From contig NZ_LT546237.1 of NCBI RefSeq assembly GCF_900078675.2, positions 2,715,054-2,748,511 of the forward strand: a stretch of DNA of 33,458 nt, given 5' to 3'. Shown here one piece after another: positions 1 through 7,266 of this stretch. The position numbers and the translations under genes were made by a program. The notes below the pieces were generated by a model that searched no databases, was not told the origin of the DNA, and worked only from the letters and a program-made list of their open reading frames with translations. Every line of letters starts with the position of its first letter. The stretch's first letter is position 1. Source of the stretch: Mycobacterium interjectum (lineage in GTDB: Bacteria > Actinomycetota > Actinomycetes > Mycobacteriales > Mycobacteriaceae).

Positions 1-656
1 GGGCGTTGCGCCGTTGCGCGCGTGAGGAATTCGATCTGCCGGATCGCGCCCTTGGCTTCGACGCTGGCGGGGTTGGCGTCCAGGATCGCCTGATACGACT
101 CTTTGGCGGCGTCGAAATCGCCGTCCTCAAGCTGTTGGCGCGCCTGGGCCAGCTGCGGATCCACTTCCACTTCTCCGGAACCGCTTGTGCCCCTGAGCTT
201 TCCGGCCGTCGCCGACATCAGCGAGTCCACCCACCGACGCAACTGGTCGGGCGGCTGAACGCCCTGAAAGCTGGACAACGGCTGCCCGGCGGCCAATGCC
301 ACGACAGTCGGCACCGCGTCGACGCCGAATATCTGGGCCACCCTTGGCGTCACGTCGACATTGACCGTCGCCAGCGCCCATCTGCCGCCGTCCTCGACGG
401 CCAAGTCGGACAGCGTCTCGAGGAGCTGGACGCACGCGTCGCTGCGCGGCGACCACAACAACACCACGACGGGGACCTCGTCGGACCGGACGATCACCTG
501 TTCTTCGAAATTGGCCTCGTTGACCTCCGTGCCGCCCGGCGTCGCCGGGCCTGCGGGGCCGGCCGAGGAAGCGTTCTGCTGGGCTCGCTGCTTGAGACCG
601 GATAGATCGACCGCACCGGCCAGTGCGGGCCCGATCGAGGGTCGCGGACGCGTCAC
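1..656 (-). CDS. Thioredoxin-fold/TPR-like chaperone-type protein (Rv1324-like), 3' end outside window
   Basis: The reading frame runs from a GTG at 656 down through position 1 without a stop, so about 218 residues are visible and the C-terminus is missing. It starts MTRPRPSIGPALAGAVDLSG, as I remember Rv1324 starting. A thioredoxin-like domain covers roughly residues 45-150: the strand with VPVVVLLWSPRSDACVQLLE and the cis-proline segment GVDAVPTVVALAAGQP. The usual WCGPC site is replaced by WSPRSDAC, with one cysteine, so classic disulfide exchange is unlikely. The visible end (QARQQLEDGDFDAAKESYQ) looks like the start of TPR-type helices, as in the YbbN/CnoX family. A chaperone or holdase-like role is inferred from that family. 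No clear ribosome binding site precedes the GTG, which follows 135 bp of intergenic DNA after fadA4. Confidence 0.85.
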   Translation of the reverse strand, partial: MTRPRPSIGPALAGAVDLSGLKQRAQQNASSAGPAGPATPGGTEVNEANFEEQVIVRSDEVPVVVLLWSPRSDACVQLLETLSDLAVEDGGRWALATVNVDVTPRVAQIFGVDAVPTVVALAAGQPLSSFQGVQPPDQLRRWVDSLMSATAGKLRGTSGSGEVEVDPQLAQARQQLEDGDFDAAKESYQAILDANPASVEAKGAIRQIEFLTRATAQR

Positions 657-732
657 GCCGTCAAGTTTGTCATGCGCTTCGGATGCCGAGCCACCCGGTC
701 GCGCTGACGCCCTAACGGGCCTGATCGGCGGT

Positions 733-748
733 TATGACCAAGATCACA
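733..748. promoter_or_regulatory. CRP-like binding site candidate
   Basis: TATGACCAAGATCACA has the two half-sites TGA and TCACA spaced by six bases, close to the mycobacterial CRP consensus GTGA-N6-TCAC with one weak arm. It lies about 80 bp upstream of the GTG of the thioredoxin-like gene and just downstream of the fadA4 stop. The call is motif matching by eye; binding is not shown. Confidence 0.3.
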
Positions 749-791
749 AACTTTTCGCCACAGCAAACGCCAGCAACGCCGGCGTGGGTGC

Positions 792-1973
792 CTAACCGGC
801 CCGCAGGATCAGCGCGTCACCCTGGCCGCCCGCCCCACAGAGGGCCGCAACGCCGTAACCGGAGCCTCGCCGCGCCAGCTCCAGGGCGACGTGCAAAGTG
901 ATCCGGGCGCCCGACATGCCGATCGGATGACCGACCGCGATCGCGCCGCCGTTGACGTTGACGATCTCGGGGTCGACGCCAAGTTCGCGGGTCGAGGCCA
1001 GGGCCACCGCGGCAAACGCCTCGTTGATCTCGACGACGTCGAGCTGGTCGACGGCGATGCCCTCTCGGCCGAGCGCTTTCTTGATCGCGTTGGCCGGCTG
1101 GGACTGCAGCGTCGAATCCGGCCCGGCCACAACGCCATGCGCGCCGATCTCGACGAGCCAGGAAAGCCCGAGCTCCTGCGCTTTCGCCTTGTTCATCACC
1201 ACCACCGCGGCCGCGCCGTCGGAAATCTGCGACGCCGAGCCGGCCGTGATGGTCCCATCGCGGCGAAACGCCGGCTTCAGGCCGGCCAGGGACTCCGCGG
1301 TGGTGTTGGCGCGGATGCCCTCGTCCTCGGCGAACTGCAACGGATCGCCCTTGCGCTGCGGGATATCGACCGGCACCACTTCGTCGGTGAAGACGCCGTC
1401 TTTCCATGCCGCGGCCGCCTTCTGGTGGGACCGCGCAGCGAACTCGTCCTGCTCGTCGCGGGTGAACTGGTCAACGTCGTTGCGCTGCTCGGTGAGCGCG
1501 CCCATCGGCTGGTCGGTGAACACGTCGTGCAGGCCGTCGTAGGCCATGTGGTCCAACACCGTGACATCGCCATACTTGTAGCCCGCCCGGCTATCCATCA
1601 GCAGGTGGGGCGCCTTGGTCATCGACTCCTGGCCGCCGGCCACCACCACGTCGAACTCCCCGGCGCGAATGAGCTGGTCAGCCAGCGCGATGGAGTCGAT
1701 GCCGGACAGGCACATCTTGTTGATGGTCAGCGCCGGAACGTCCCACCCGATGCCCGCCGCGACCGCCGCCTGACGGGCGGGCATCTGGCCGGCGCCGGCC
1801 GTCAGCACCTGGCCCATGATCACGTACTCGACCGCCGACGCCGGCAGCTGGGCCTTCTCGAGCGCCCCGGCGATCGCGATCGCGCCCAGGTCGCTGGCCG
1901 AAAAATCCTTCAGCGAACCCATCAGCTTCCCGATGGGCGTCCGCGCCCCAGCAACTATCACCGACGTCGTCAT
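792..1973 (-). CDS. fadA4: Acetyl-CoA acetyltransferase (thiolase)
   Basis: This 393-residue thiolase (EC 2.3.1.9 family) would condense two acetyl-CoA to acetoacetyl-CoA or cleave beta-ketoacyl-CoA in the cytosol. The nucleophilic cysteine is Cys88 in [10 protein letters not shown]. His349 in [10 protein letters not shown] and Cys379 in CGAGGQGDA complete the catalytic set. The NEAFA motif is also present. The start is the ATG at 1973, because AGGAGG lies five bases upstream and the protein then begins [15 protein letters not shown], as in the family; an upstream extension to 2027 is possible but lacks support. It is divergent from the methylmalonyl-CoA epimerase across 81 bp and precedes the thioredoxin-like gene on the same strand, the Rv1323-Rv1324 arrangement. 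The name rests on sequence and synteny as remembered. Confidence 0.95.
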   Translation of the reverse strand: MTTSVIVAGARTPIGKLMGSLKDFSASDLGAIAIAGALEKAQLPASAVEYVIMGQVLTAGAGQMPARQAAVAAGIGWDVPALTINKMCLSGIDSIALADQLIRAGEFDVVVAGGQESMTKAPHLLMDSRAGYKYGDVTVLDHMAYDGLHDVFTDQPMGALTEQRNDVDQFTRDEQDEFAARSHQKAAAAWKDGVFTDEVVPVDIPQRKGDPLQFAEDEGIRANTTAESLAGLKPAFRRDGTITAGSASQISDGAAAVVVMNKAKAQELGLSWLVEIGAHGVVAGPDSTLQSQPANAIKKALGREGIAVDQLDVVEINEAFAAVALASTRELGVDPEIVNVNGGAIAVGHPIGMSGARITLHVALELARRGSGYGVAALCGAGGQGDALILRAG

Positions 1974-2054
1974 GAGTACCTCCTGAGCGTGCCCGGACGG
2001 CCGATTCGGCATCCTGGAGAAGCGCAATCTTTGCCGTCAGGTTACCGTTACGTG

Positions 2055-2510
2055 ATGACGACCGATCAAGTTGACGCCCGTCACCTCCTGGCAACCTCCT
2101 TGGTGACCGGCCTGGATCACGTCGGCATCGCGGTCGCCGACCTGGACGCCGCCATCACCTGGTACCACGACCACCTCGGCATGATCCTGGTGCACGAGGA
2201 AGTCAACGACGACCAGGGCATCCGCGAGGCGATGCTGGCGGTCCCCGGGACCACCGCCCAGCTCCAGCTGATGGCCCCGCTCGACGACTCGTCGACGATC
2301 GCGAAGTTCATGGAAAAGCGCGGTCCGGGCATCCAACAGATGGCCGTTCGGGTCAGCGACCTGGACGCCATTTGTGAGCAGCTTGGTGAGCAGGGCGTGC
2401 GACTCGTCTACGAGTCACCCCGCCGCGGCACAGCAAACTCACGGATCAACTTCATCCATCCCAAGGACGCCGGCGGGGTCCTGATCGAGCTGGTCGAGCC
2501 GGCCTCCTAG
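2055..2510 (+). CDS. Methylmalonyl-CoA epimerase (VOC fold)
   Basis: The 151-residue protein should interconvert (2R)- and (2S)-methylmalonyl-CoA, linking propionyl-CoA metabolism to succinyl-CoA through methylmalonyl-CoA mutase. It has two glyoxalase/VOC repeats: LDHVGIAVADLDAAITWY near residue 21 and IQQMAVRVSDLDAICEQL near residue 95. Metal ligands typical of the family are visible as His22, His-containing QQMAV replaced by Gln in the second repeat, and the C-terminal Glu in GGVLIELVEP. The start chosen is the ATG at 2055; a GTG directly before it is also in frame. It matches the position of Rv1322A, between fadA4 and the Rv1322-like gene. Because the usual second-repeat histidine reads as Gln in my alignment, exact metal ligands should be taken as tentative. 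Confidence 0.88.
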   Translation: MTTDQVDARHLLATSLVTGLDHVGIAVADLDAAITWYHDHLGMILVHEEVNDDQGIREAMLAVPGTTAQLQLMAPLDDSSTIAKFMEKRGPGIQQMAVRVSDLDAICEQLGEQGVRLVYESPRRGTANSRINFIHPKDAGGVLIELVEPAS

Positions 2511-2513
2511 GAA

Positions 2514-2557
2514 GCGGCTGGCCGCACGTTCGGCCCTCAGTGCGCGGCTAGCCGCAC
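2514..2557. repeat. Two copies of a 14-bp near-palindromic repeat in a convergent gap
   Basis: GCGGCTGGCCGCAC at 2514-2527 and GCGGCTAGCCGCAC at 2544-2557 lie 30 bp apart between the converging epimerase and zinc-ribbon genes. Each unit begins with a self-complementary 12-mer. Position suggests bidirectional transcription termination, though no T-run follows either copy. Confidence 0.5.
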
Positions 2558-2577
2558 ACTAATGTCATGCCGATGTT

Positions 2578-2871
2578 TCAAGACCACTTCCGCGTTGGGC
2601 CGCGAGTGGCTCGGTTGGCCCAGCACGGCGTGTGCCAATGCCGCCGGTCCTCGGTCCCCTGCGGCCCGTCTGCGGGCCACACCACCAAATGTGCAGTGCC
2701 GGAAGCGATTTCGTGATCGCAACCGGGGCAGCGATAGGTCTTGATCGCGCGGGCCGCGGCGACGGGGCGCACCTCGTACTCGTAGCCGTCGGGCCCCGTC
2801 TCCACCCGGTGGGCAACCGGCGGGAGTGAAACCGGGCGCTGCCGGCGTGGCGGTGTGCGGCGCCGAGGCAT
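2578..2871 (-). CDS. Small zinc-ribbon-like conserved protein (Rv1322-like)
   Basis: This 97-residue basic protein has no function I can name. Residues Cys48 and Cys51 (YRCPGCDHEI), His61, His78, His80 and Cys83 (HWHTPCW) form a plausible zinc-binding set resembling a treble-clef or HNH-like ribbon. The first 20 residues are arginine- and proline-rich. It starts 23 bp after the nucS stop on the same strand, so co-transcription with the mismatch endonuclease is likely. Size and position agree with Rv1322 of M. tuberculosis. Some databases label relatives as ATP/GTP-binding, but I see no P-loop here. Confidence 0.85.
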   Translation of the reverse strand: MPRRRTPPRRQRPVSLPPVAHRVETGPDGYEYEVRPVAAARAIKTYRCPGCDHEIASGTAHLVVWPADGPQGTEDRRHWHTPCWANRATRGPTRKWS

Positions 2872-2894
2872 GCCCGACAGTCTAGTCGGGCACG

Positions 2895-3575
2895 TCAGAA
2901 CAACCGGTATTCATCACTGTCCATGCCACGCATCTTGTCGTAATCCAATGTGACGCAACGTATCCCACGGTCGGTGGCCAGCGTGCGCGCCTGCGGCTTG
3001 ATTTGCTGAGCGGCAAAGATCCCCTTGACCGGCGCCAGCACGCTGTCGCGGTTGAGCAACTCCAGGTAGCGGGTGAGCTGCTCCACCCCGTCGATCTCGC
3101 CACGGCGCTTGATTTCGACCGCGACCGAGCCACCGCGCTCGTCGCGGCAGAGCAGATCCACGGGTCCGATCGCGGTCATGTACTCGCGGCGGACCAACGT
3201 GTATCCCTCGCCCAGCAGCTGGACGTGCTCGGCGAGCAACGCCTGCAGGTGCGCCTCGACGCCGTCCTTCACCAAGCCGGGGTCGACGCCCAGATCGTGG
3301 CTCGAGTCGTGTTCGATCTCCTCGACGGTGATGCGCAACTGCTCGCCGGCCTTGTTCTCCACCACCCACAGCGGCACGTCCCCACCGAGTTCTTCGGTCA
3401 ACCAGCACGGCGGGCTCATCCAGTTCAACGGCTTGTAGGCGCGGTCGTCGGCGTGCACGCTGACCGACCCGTCGGCCTTGAACAGCAGCAGCCGCCGCGC
3501 GGACGGCAGGTGTGCGGTGAGCCGGCCGACGTAGTCGACGGTGCATTGGGCGATGACGAGGCGCACCCGACTCAC
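2895..3575 (-). CDS. nucS: Mismatch-specific endonuclease NucS (EndoMS)
   Basis: NucS replaces MutS/MutL in Actinobacteria: it cuts both strands at mismatches and so sets the mutation rate. The protein is 226 residues, the M. tuberculosis length, if translation starts at the GTG at 3575 ([15 protein letters not shown]). The N-terminal DNA-binding and dimerisation half covers about residues 1-115. The C-terminal RecB-like nuclease domain shows Asp140 (GPVDLL), Glu154 and Lys156 (VAVEIK) and the following GVEQL segment. The extreme C-terminus, SDEYRLF, fits the short tail that in this family contacts the sliding clamp. It is divergent from the adenylate cyclase across only 36 bp. Confidence 0.96.
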   Translation of the reverse strand: MSRVRLVIAQCTVDYVGRLTAHLPSARRLLLFKADGSVSVHADDRAYKPLNWMSPPCWLTEELGGDVPLWVVENKAGEQLRITVEEIEHDSSHDLGVDPGLVKDGVEAHLQALLAEHVQLLGEGYTLVRREYMTAIGPVDLLCRDERGGSVAVEIKRRGEIDGVEQLTRYLELLNRDSVLAPVKGIFAAQQIKPQARTLATDRGIRCVTLDYDKMRGMDSDEYRLF

Positions 3576-3611
3576 CTTAGAGCTTGGGCGACAAATTAGG
3601 CTTGCGCCACG

Positions 3612-5237
3612 ATGTCGGCCAAAAAGAGCATGGCACAACGTATCGGCCGGGTGCTCGAGCGGATTACCCGCCAGAGCGGGCGCCTGCCGGAAACGCCCGC
3701 CTACGGCTCCCTGCTCCTCGGGCGGGTGTCGGAAAGCCAACGACGTCGCCGCATCCGCATCCAGGTCATCATGACCGTGCTGGTTCTCGGCGCGAACCTC
3801 ATCGGCATCGGCGTGGTCATGCTGATCGTGGCGGTCGCCGTTCCCGAACCGAGCGTGTTCGACGACGCACCGGCCTGGCTCACCTTCGGGGTCGTGCCGG
3901 CCTACATCGCTCTGGCCTTGGCGGTGGGCACCTATTCGATCACCCGCCGGACCGTCCTCGCCCTGCGCTGGGCGATCGACGAGCGCAAGCCCGCCCGCGT
4001 CGACGAGCGCAACACCTTCCTGGCCCCCTGGCGAATCGCCATCGCCGACCTCGTCCTGTGGGGACTCGGCGCGGTGGTGTCGACCATCCTCTACGGCCTC
4101 GTCAACACCCAGTTCATCCCGCGGTTCATCGTCGCGGTGGGTTTCTGTGGGGTGCTGGTGGCCACCGGCAGCTATCTGCTCGCCGAGTTCGCGCTGCGCC
4201 CGGTGGCCGCTCAGGCGCTCGAGGCGGGGCCACCGCCGCGACGGCTGACGGCGGGGATCATGGGCCGAACCATGATGGTCTGGTTCCTGGGGTCCGGCGT
4301 GCCCGTCATCGGCATCGGCCTGCTGGCGATGTTCCAGATCCTGATGCGGAACCTGACCGAGACCCAGTTCGCGGTCGGCGTGCTGATCATCTCGTTCGCC
4401 GCGCTGGTCTTCGGCTGCCTCCTGATGTGGATTTTGGCCTGGCTGACCGCGACACCGGTGCGGGTGGTGCGCGCGGCGCTGCAGCGCGTCGAGCAGGGCA
4501 ATCTGCGCGGCGACCTGGTGGTCTTCGACGGCACCGAGCTCGGCGAGCTGCAGCGTGGTTTCAACGCGATGGTCGACGGGCTGCGCGAGCGTGAACGCGT
4601 GCGGGACCTTTTCGGCCGGCACGTCGGCCGGGAGGTCGCGCTGGCCGCCGAGCGCGAGCGACCGAAACTGGGCGGTGAAGAGCGGCACGTCGCGGTCGTC
4701 TTCATCGACATCGTCGGCTCCACTCAATTGGTCACCACGCAACCGCCGACCCAAGTCGTCGAAGCGCTCAACCGGTTTTTCGCGATCGTCGTCGAGGAAG
4801 TGGACCGCCATTGCGGCCTGGTCAACAAGTTCGAAGGCGACGCGTCGCTGGCCATCTTCGGGGCTCCGAACCACCTGGACTCGCCCGAAGACCAGGCGCT
4901 GGCCGCGGCGCGCCGCATTGCCGAACGGCTTGCCGGCGAAATGTGTGAGCTCGACGCGGGCATCGGTGTGGCGGCCGGCCAGGTCGTCGCCGGCAACGTG
5001 GGCGCCAAGGAGCGGTTCGAATACACCGTCATCGGCGAGCCGGTCAACGAGGCCGCGCGACTGTGCGAACTGGCCAAGTCCCGTCCGGGCAAATTGCTTG
5101 CGACCGCCGGCGCACTCGAGGGCGCCAGCGAAGACGAGTGTGCCCGTTGGTCTTTGGGCGACACCGTGACCCTGCGCGGGTACGAGCGCCCCACGCGGCT
5201 AGCCCACCCGGTTGAGGCCGCCCGGTCCGATCGCTGA
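3612..5237 (+). CDS. Membrane-anchored class III adenylate cyclase (6 TM, HAMP, cyclase domain)
   Basis: The 541-residue protein should make cAMP from ATP at the inner membrane. About six hydrophobic segments occupy residues 50-280, a HAMP linker follows near 278-330, and the cyclase homology domain spans about 355-510. Metal-binding residues are Asp366 (FIDIVGS) and Asp410 (FEGDASL). Lys406 is the purine-specifying lysine, and Asn479 and Arg483 (VNEAAR) are the transition-state pair. The second specificity position reads Thr472, as in many mycobacterial enzymes of this subclass. The order and architecture match the Rv1318c-Rv1320c cluster, but only one copy is present here. The start is the ATG at 3612; the ribosome binding site is weak. 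Confidence 0.93.
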   Translation: MSAKKSMAQRIGRVLERITRQSGRLPETPAYGSLLLGRVSESQRRRRIRIQVIMTVLVLGANLIGIGVVMLIVAVAVPEPSVFDDAPAWLTFGVVPAYIALALAVGTYSITRRTVLALRWAIDERKPARVDERNTFLAPWRIAIADLVLWGLGAVVSTILYGLVNTQFIPRFIVAVGFCGVLVATGSYLLAEFALRPVAAQALEAGPPPRRLTAGIMGRTMMVWFLGSGVPVIGIGLLAMFQILMRNLTETQFAVGVLIISFAALVFGCLLMWILAWLTATPVRVVRAALQRVEQGNLRGDLVVFDGTELGELQRGFNAMVDGLRERERVRDLFGRHVGREVALAAERERPKLGGEERHVAVVFIDIVGSTQLVTTQPPTQVVEALNRFFAIVVEEVDRHCGLVNKFEGDASLAIFGAPNHLDSPEDQALAAARRIAERLAGEMCELDAGIGVAAGQVVAGNVGAKERFEYTVIGEPVNEAARLCELAKSRPGKLLATAGALEGASEDECARWSLGDTVTLRGYERPTRLAHPVEAARSDR

Positions 5238-5277
5238 TCCGCGCTGACAACGCCCGTGGTCAACACCGATCAGCGTT

Positions 5278-5311
5278 GTCGATAGAAATCCCTTATCGGA
5301 CAATAGAAATC
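5278..5311. promoter_or_regulatory. Candidate operator upstream of the OFA transporter
   Basis: The nonamer ATAGAAATC occurs at 5282-5290 and 5303-5311, exactly 21 bp apart, which places both on the same face of the helix. Overlapping it is an imperfect inverted repeat, TTGTCGATA against TATCGGACAA, at about 5277-5304. It sits just upstream of a promoter-like -35 at 5317. A repressor or activator site is inferred from this geometry; the regulator is unknown. Confidence 0.4.
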
Positions 5312-5316
5312 GTGCC

Positions 5317-5346
5317 TTGACCGCGAGGTTGCACCCCGCAAATAGT
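5317..5346 (+). promoter_or_regulatory. SigA-type promoter candidate for the OFA transporter
   Basis: TTGACC at 5317-5322 is followed after 18 bp by AATAGT at 5341-5346, a fair match to the mycobacterial housekeeping pattern. The predicted transcript would begin near 5353 and carry a leader of about 35 bases with an AGAAGGG ribosome binding site before the GTG at 5388. Confidence 0.4.
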
Positions 5347-5387
5347 GGCGACGGGACGGAGCTCCGCCCGCGGGAGAAGGGTGCATC

Positions 5388-6788
5388 GTGACAAGCGTTG
5401 GCTTGCTGGACCGTTCGAGAATCGTTGCCCAACCCGGATGGAGCCGCTGGCTGGTTCCACCGGCCGCGCTGTCCATCCACCTCGCCATCGGCTCGGCCTA
5501 CGCCTGGAGCGTCTTCAAGATCCCGCTGGAGAAGTCGCTGCACGTCTCCGGAACCGCGAGCGCGATGCCGTTCACCGTCGCCATTGTGGCGCTGGGCCTT
5601 TCGGCCGCGGCGTTCGGCACCCGCGTCGACCACTACGGGCCACGCTGGGCCATGGTCGTGGCCACCGTGTGTTTCTGCAGCGGGCTGCTGATCGCGGGAT
5701 TCGGAGTTTCCGTCCGCCAATACTGGCTCGTCGTGGTGGGCTACGGGGTCGTCGGAGGGGTCGGCCTCGGTATCGGCTACATCTCACCGGTGTCCACGTT
5801 GATCAAGTGGTTTCCCGACCGCCCGGGAATGGCGACCGGACTGGCGATCATGGGCTTCGGCGGTGGGGCCCTGATCGCCTCGCCGTGGACCAACAGCCTG
5901 CTCGACGCGTTCGGCCGCACCAGCACCGCCGGCGTCGCACGGACCTTCCTGGTGATGGGCTGCAGCTATGCCGTGTTCATGTCGATGGGATGCCTGCTGA
6001 TCCGGGTGCCGGCGCCGGGTTGGGCGCCGGCGGGCTGGAAACCCATGCCGGACACGGCCGGATCGCTGGTCAGTACGGCCGGCGTGTCGGCAGCCAACGC
6101 GATCAAGACGCCGCAGTTCTGGCTCCTGTGGGCGGTGCTCTGCTTCAACGTGACCGCCGGGATCGGCATCCTGGAGAAGGCCGCACCGATCTACCAGGAT
6201 TTCTTCCCGCGGGCGCCCCGCGCGGCCGCGCTGGCTTCGGCGGCCGCCGGGTTCGTCGCCCTGCTGTCGCTGGCCAACATGCTCGGCCGGATCGGCTGGT
6301 CGTCGCTGTCGGATGCGCTGGGCCGCAAGAACATCTACCGCCTCTACCTCGGCGGGGGCGCACTCCTGTATCTCACGCTGGTGTTGACGACGAATACCAA
6401 CAAGGTCACCTTCTTGCTGTGCACCGTGCTCATCCTGTCGTTTTACGGCGCGGGCTTCTCGACGGTTCCGGCGTATCTGCGGGACCTGTTCGGCACCTAC
6501 GAGGTGGGCGCGATCCACGGCAGGCTGCTGACGGCCTGGTCGGTCGCGGGTGTGCTGGGCCCGCTCATCGTCAACGCCATCGCCGATTCCCAGAAGACGG
6601 CCGGGAAGCATGGCCCCGACCTCTACCTCGTGTCGTTCGAGGTGATGATCGCCCTGCTGGTCGTCGGGCTGATCTGCAACGAGCTGATCAGGCCCGTGGC
6701 CCCCATATTCCATGAGCCCGCACCGCCCGACGGCGCAGCGTTGGCGCCCGAGGCAATTCCCCACCGGCAACCGGAGAGGCAACCGTGA
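5388..6788 (+). CDS. OFA-family MFS transporter (oxalate/formate antiporter-like)
   Basis: This 466-residue membrane protein has about twelve hydrophobic segments. Features pointing to the OFA family of the major facilitator superfamily are the N-terminal AIGSAYAWSVFKIPLE segment, the RVDHYGPRWAM loop between helices 2 and 3, the GIGYISPVSTLIKWFPDRPG segment, and GRIGWSSLSDALGRKN in the second half. The family moves small carboxylates; the actual substrate cannot be read from sequence. The start is the GTG at 5388, eight bases after AGAAGGG. The stop overlaps the start of a 41-residue membrane peptide by 4 bp (GTGA), so the two are probably made together. I do not remember a counterpart between the cyclase and alkA genes of M. 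tuberculosis, so this looks like a lineage-specific insertion or a loss elsewhere. Confidence 0.9.
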   Translation: MTSVGLLDRSRIVAQPGWSRWLVPPAALSIHLAIGSAYAWSVFKIPLEKSLHVSGTASAMPFTVAIVALGLSAAAFGTRVDHYGPRWAMVVATVCFCSGLLIAGFGVSVRQYWLVVVGYGVVGGVGLGIGYISPVSTLIKWFPDRPGMATGLAIMGFGGGALIASPWTNSLLDAFGRTSTAGVARTFLVMGCSYAVFMSMGCLLIRVPAPGWAPAGWKPMPDTAGSLVSTAGVSAANAIKTPQFWLLWAVLCFNVTAGIGILEKAAPIYQDFFPRAPRAAALASAAAGFVALLSLANMLGRIGWSSLSDALGRKNIYRLYLGGGALLYLTLVLTTNTNKVTFLLCTVLILSFYGAGFSTVPAYLRDLFGTYEVGAIHGRLLTAWSVAGVLGPLIVNAIADSQKTAGKHGPDLYLVSFEVMIALLVVGLICNELIRPVAPIFHEPAPPDGAALAPEAIPHRQPERQP

Positions 6789-6910
6789 CGAACCCGACGA
6801 CGACGGCACGCCCCGCCCCCATCGCACTGGCCTGGCTGTGGGTGGCGCTGCCGTTCGCTTATGGTGTCTGGCAACTCTTTTCGAAGATCACCCAGTTGTT
6901 CGGCGCCTGA
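6785..6910 (+). CDS. 41-residue membrane peptide, likely small subunit of the OFA transporter
   Basis: The GTG at 6785 overlaps the transporter stop (GTGA) and opens a 41-codon frame ending at 6910. The peptide begins MTNPTTTARPAPIALAW, then forms a single hydrophobic helix (LAWLWVALPFAYGVWQLF, residues about 15-32) and ends KITQLFGA. It resembles short proteins that are annotated next to OFA transporters as an MFS transporter small subunit; that resemblance is recalled, not searched. Translational coupling and the single membrane helix support a real gene. It may stabilise or gate the transporter. Confidence 0.75.
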   Translation: MTNPTTTARPAPIALAWLWVALPFAYGVWQLFSKITQLFGA

Positions 6911-6944
6911 CCGATCGGCCGGCCTCACTCAGAGTGATCGAGCG

Positions 6945-7059
6945 GTGAAGCACATCAGCGCGAGGATGTATACAACGCCGCTATGTCGCCCGGTGGTTCG
7001 ACGTCGGTGACGACGACCCGGTGATCGAGGTGATCAACGACAGGACCGCGCGGTCATAA
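6945..7059 (+). pseudogene. Possible frameshifted small ORF
   Basis: A GTG at 6945 opens MKHISARMYTT and then runs into a stop at 7008-7010. In the +1 frame, 6979-7059 reads RYVARWFDVGDDDPVIEVI and ends with a TAA. Joining the two at about 6976-6980 by a one-base change would give a peptide of about 38 residues. The second part has protein-like composition. I do not recognise a family; it could also be chance or a sequencing error. Confidence 0.3.
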
Positions 7060-7163
7060 TCATCGCGGTGTCTTGCGATGGGCCAACCGGGTGGTCGGCG
7101 GACACCACCAAGGACCGGCCGTGCTGCCACTCAAAACCCCACCGCCTCAGCTCGCGGAGACGA

Positions 7164-7192
7164 TTGTCACGGAATTGGACAAGCCGGATTAG
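7164..7192 (+). promoter_or_regulatory. SigA-type promoter candidate upstream of ada-alkA
   Basis: TTGTCA at 7164-7169 and GATTAG at 7187-7192 are separated by 17 bp. A transcript from here would have a leader of roughly 68 bases before the GTG at 7267. Only the hexamers support it. Confidence 0.3.
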
Positions 7193-7236
7193 CGACGATG
7201 GGCCGCTCCCACATCGATGTCGCTTTTCCGCCAGTT

Positions 7237-7259
7237 TTGTCGGCAGCCGGGTGTAACTG
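7237..7259 (+). promoter_or_regulatory. PafBC/RecA-NDp-like DNA-damage promoter candidate, leaderless for ada-alkA
   Basis: TTGTCGGCA at 7237-7245, eight bases, then TAACTG at 7254-7259 resembles the mycobacterial LexA-independent damage promoter pattern TTGTCRGTG-N8-TANNNT, with mismatches at the last two bases of the first block and the final base of the second. The distance to the GTG at 7267 is seven bases, so transcription would start at the start codon itself. Position in front of an alkylation-repair operon makes biological sense. Confidence 0.45.
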
Positions 7260-7266
7260 TGGAACC

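Larger units (their letters stand above)
6911..7266 (+). other. 356-bp region without an intact gene, upstream of ada-alkA
   Basis: The left part holds a possible small ORF broken by a frameshift (6945-7059). The right part carries two promoter-like elements ahead of ada-alkA. One long open frame entering ada-alkA from 7078 exists, but its first 63 codons have no family counterpart and no ribosome binding site, so I treat it as non-coding. Confidence 0.5.

Noticed and set aside
6..605. Long + strand open frame opposite the thioredoxin-like gene
   Set aside because: It is antisense to a recognised protein, arginine-rich, and has no family likeness; a GC-rich shadow.
891..2054. N-terminal extension of the epimerase frame opposite fadA4
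   Set aside because: The frame is open only because of codon bias on the opposite strand; the epimerase domain begins after 2055.
3576..4874. Minus-strand extension of nucS opposite the adenylate cyclase
   Set aside because: Known NucS proteins start at the GTG at 3575 and the extension has low-complexity Arg/Asp/His composition.
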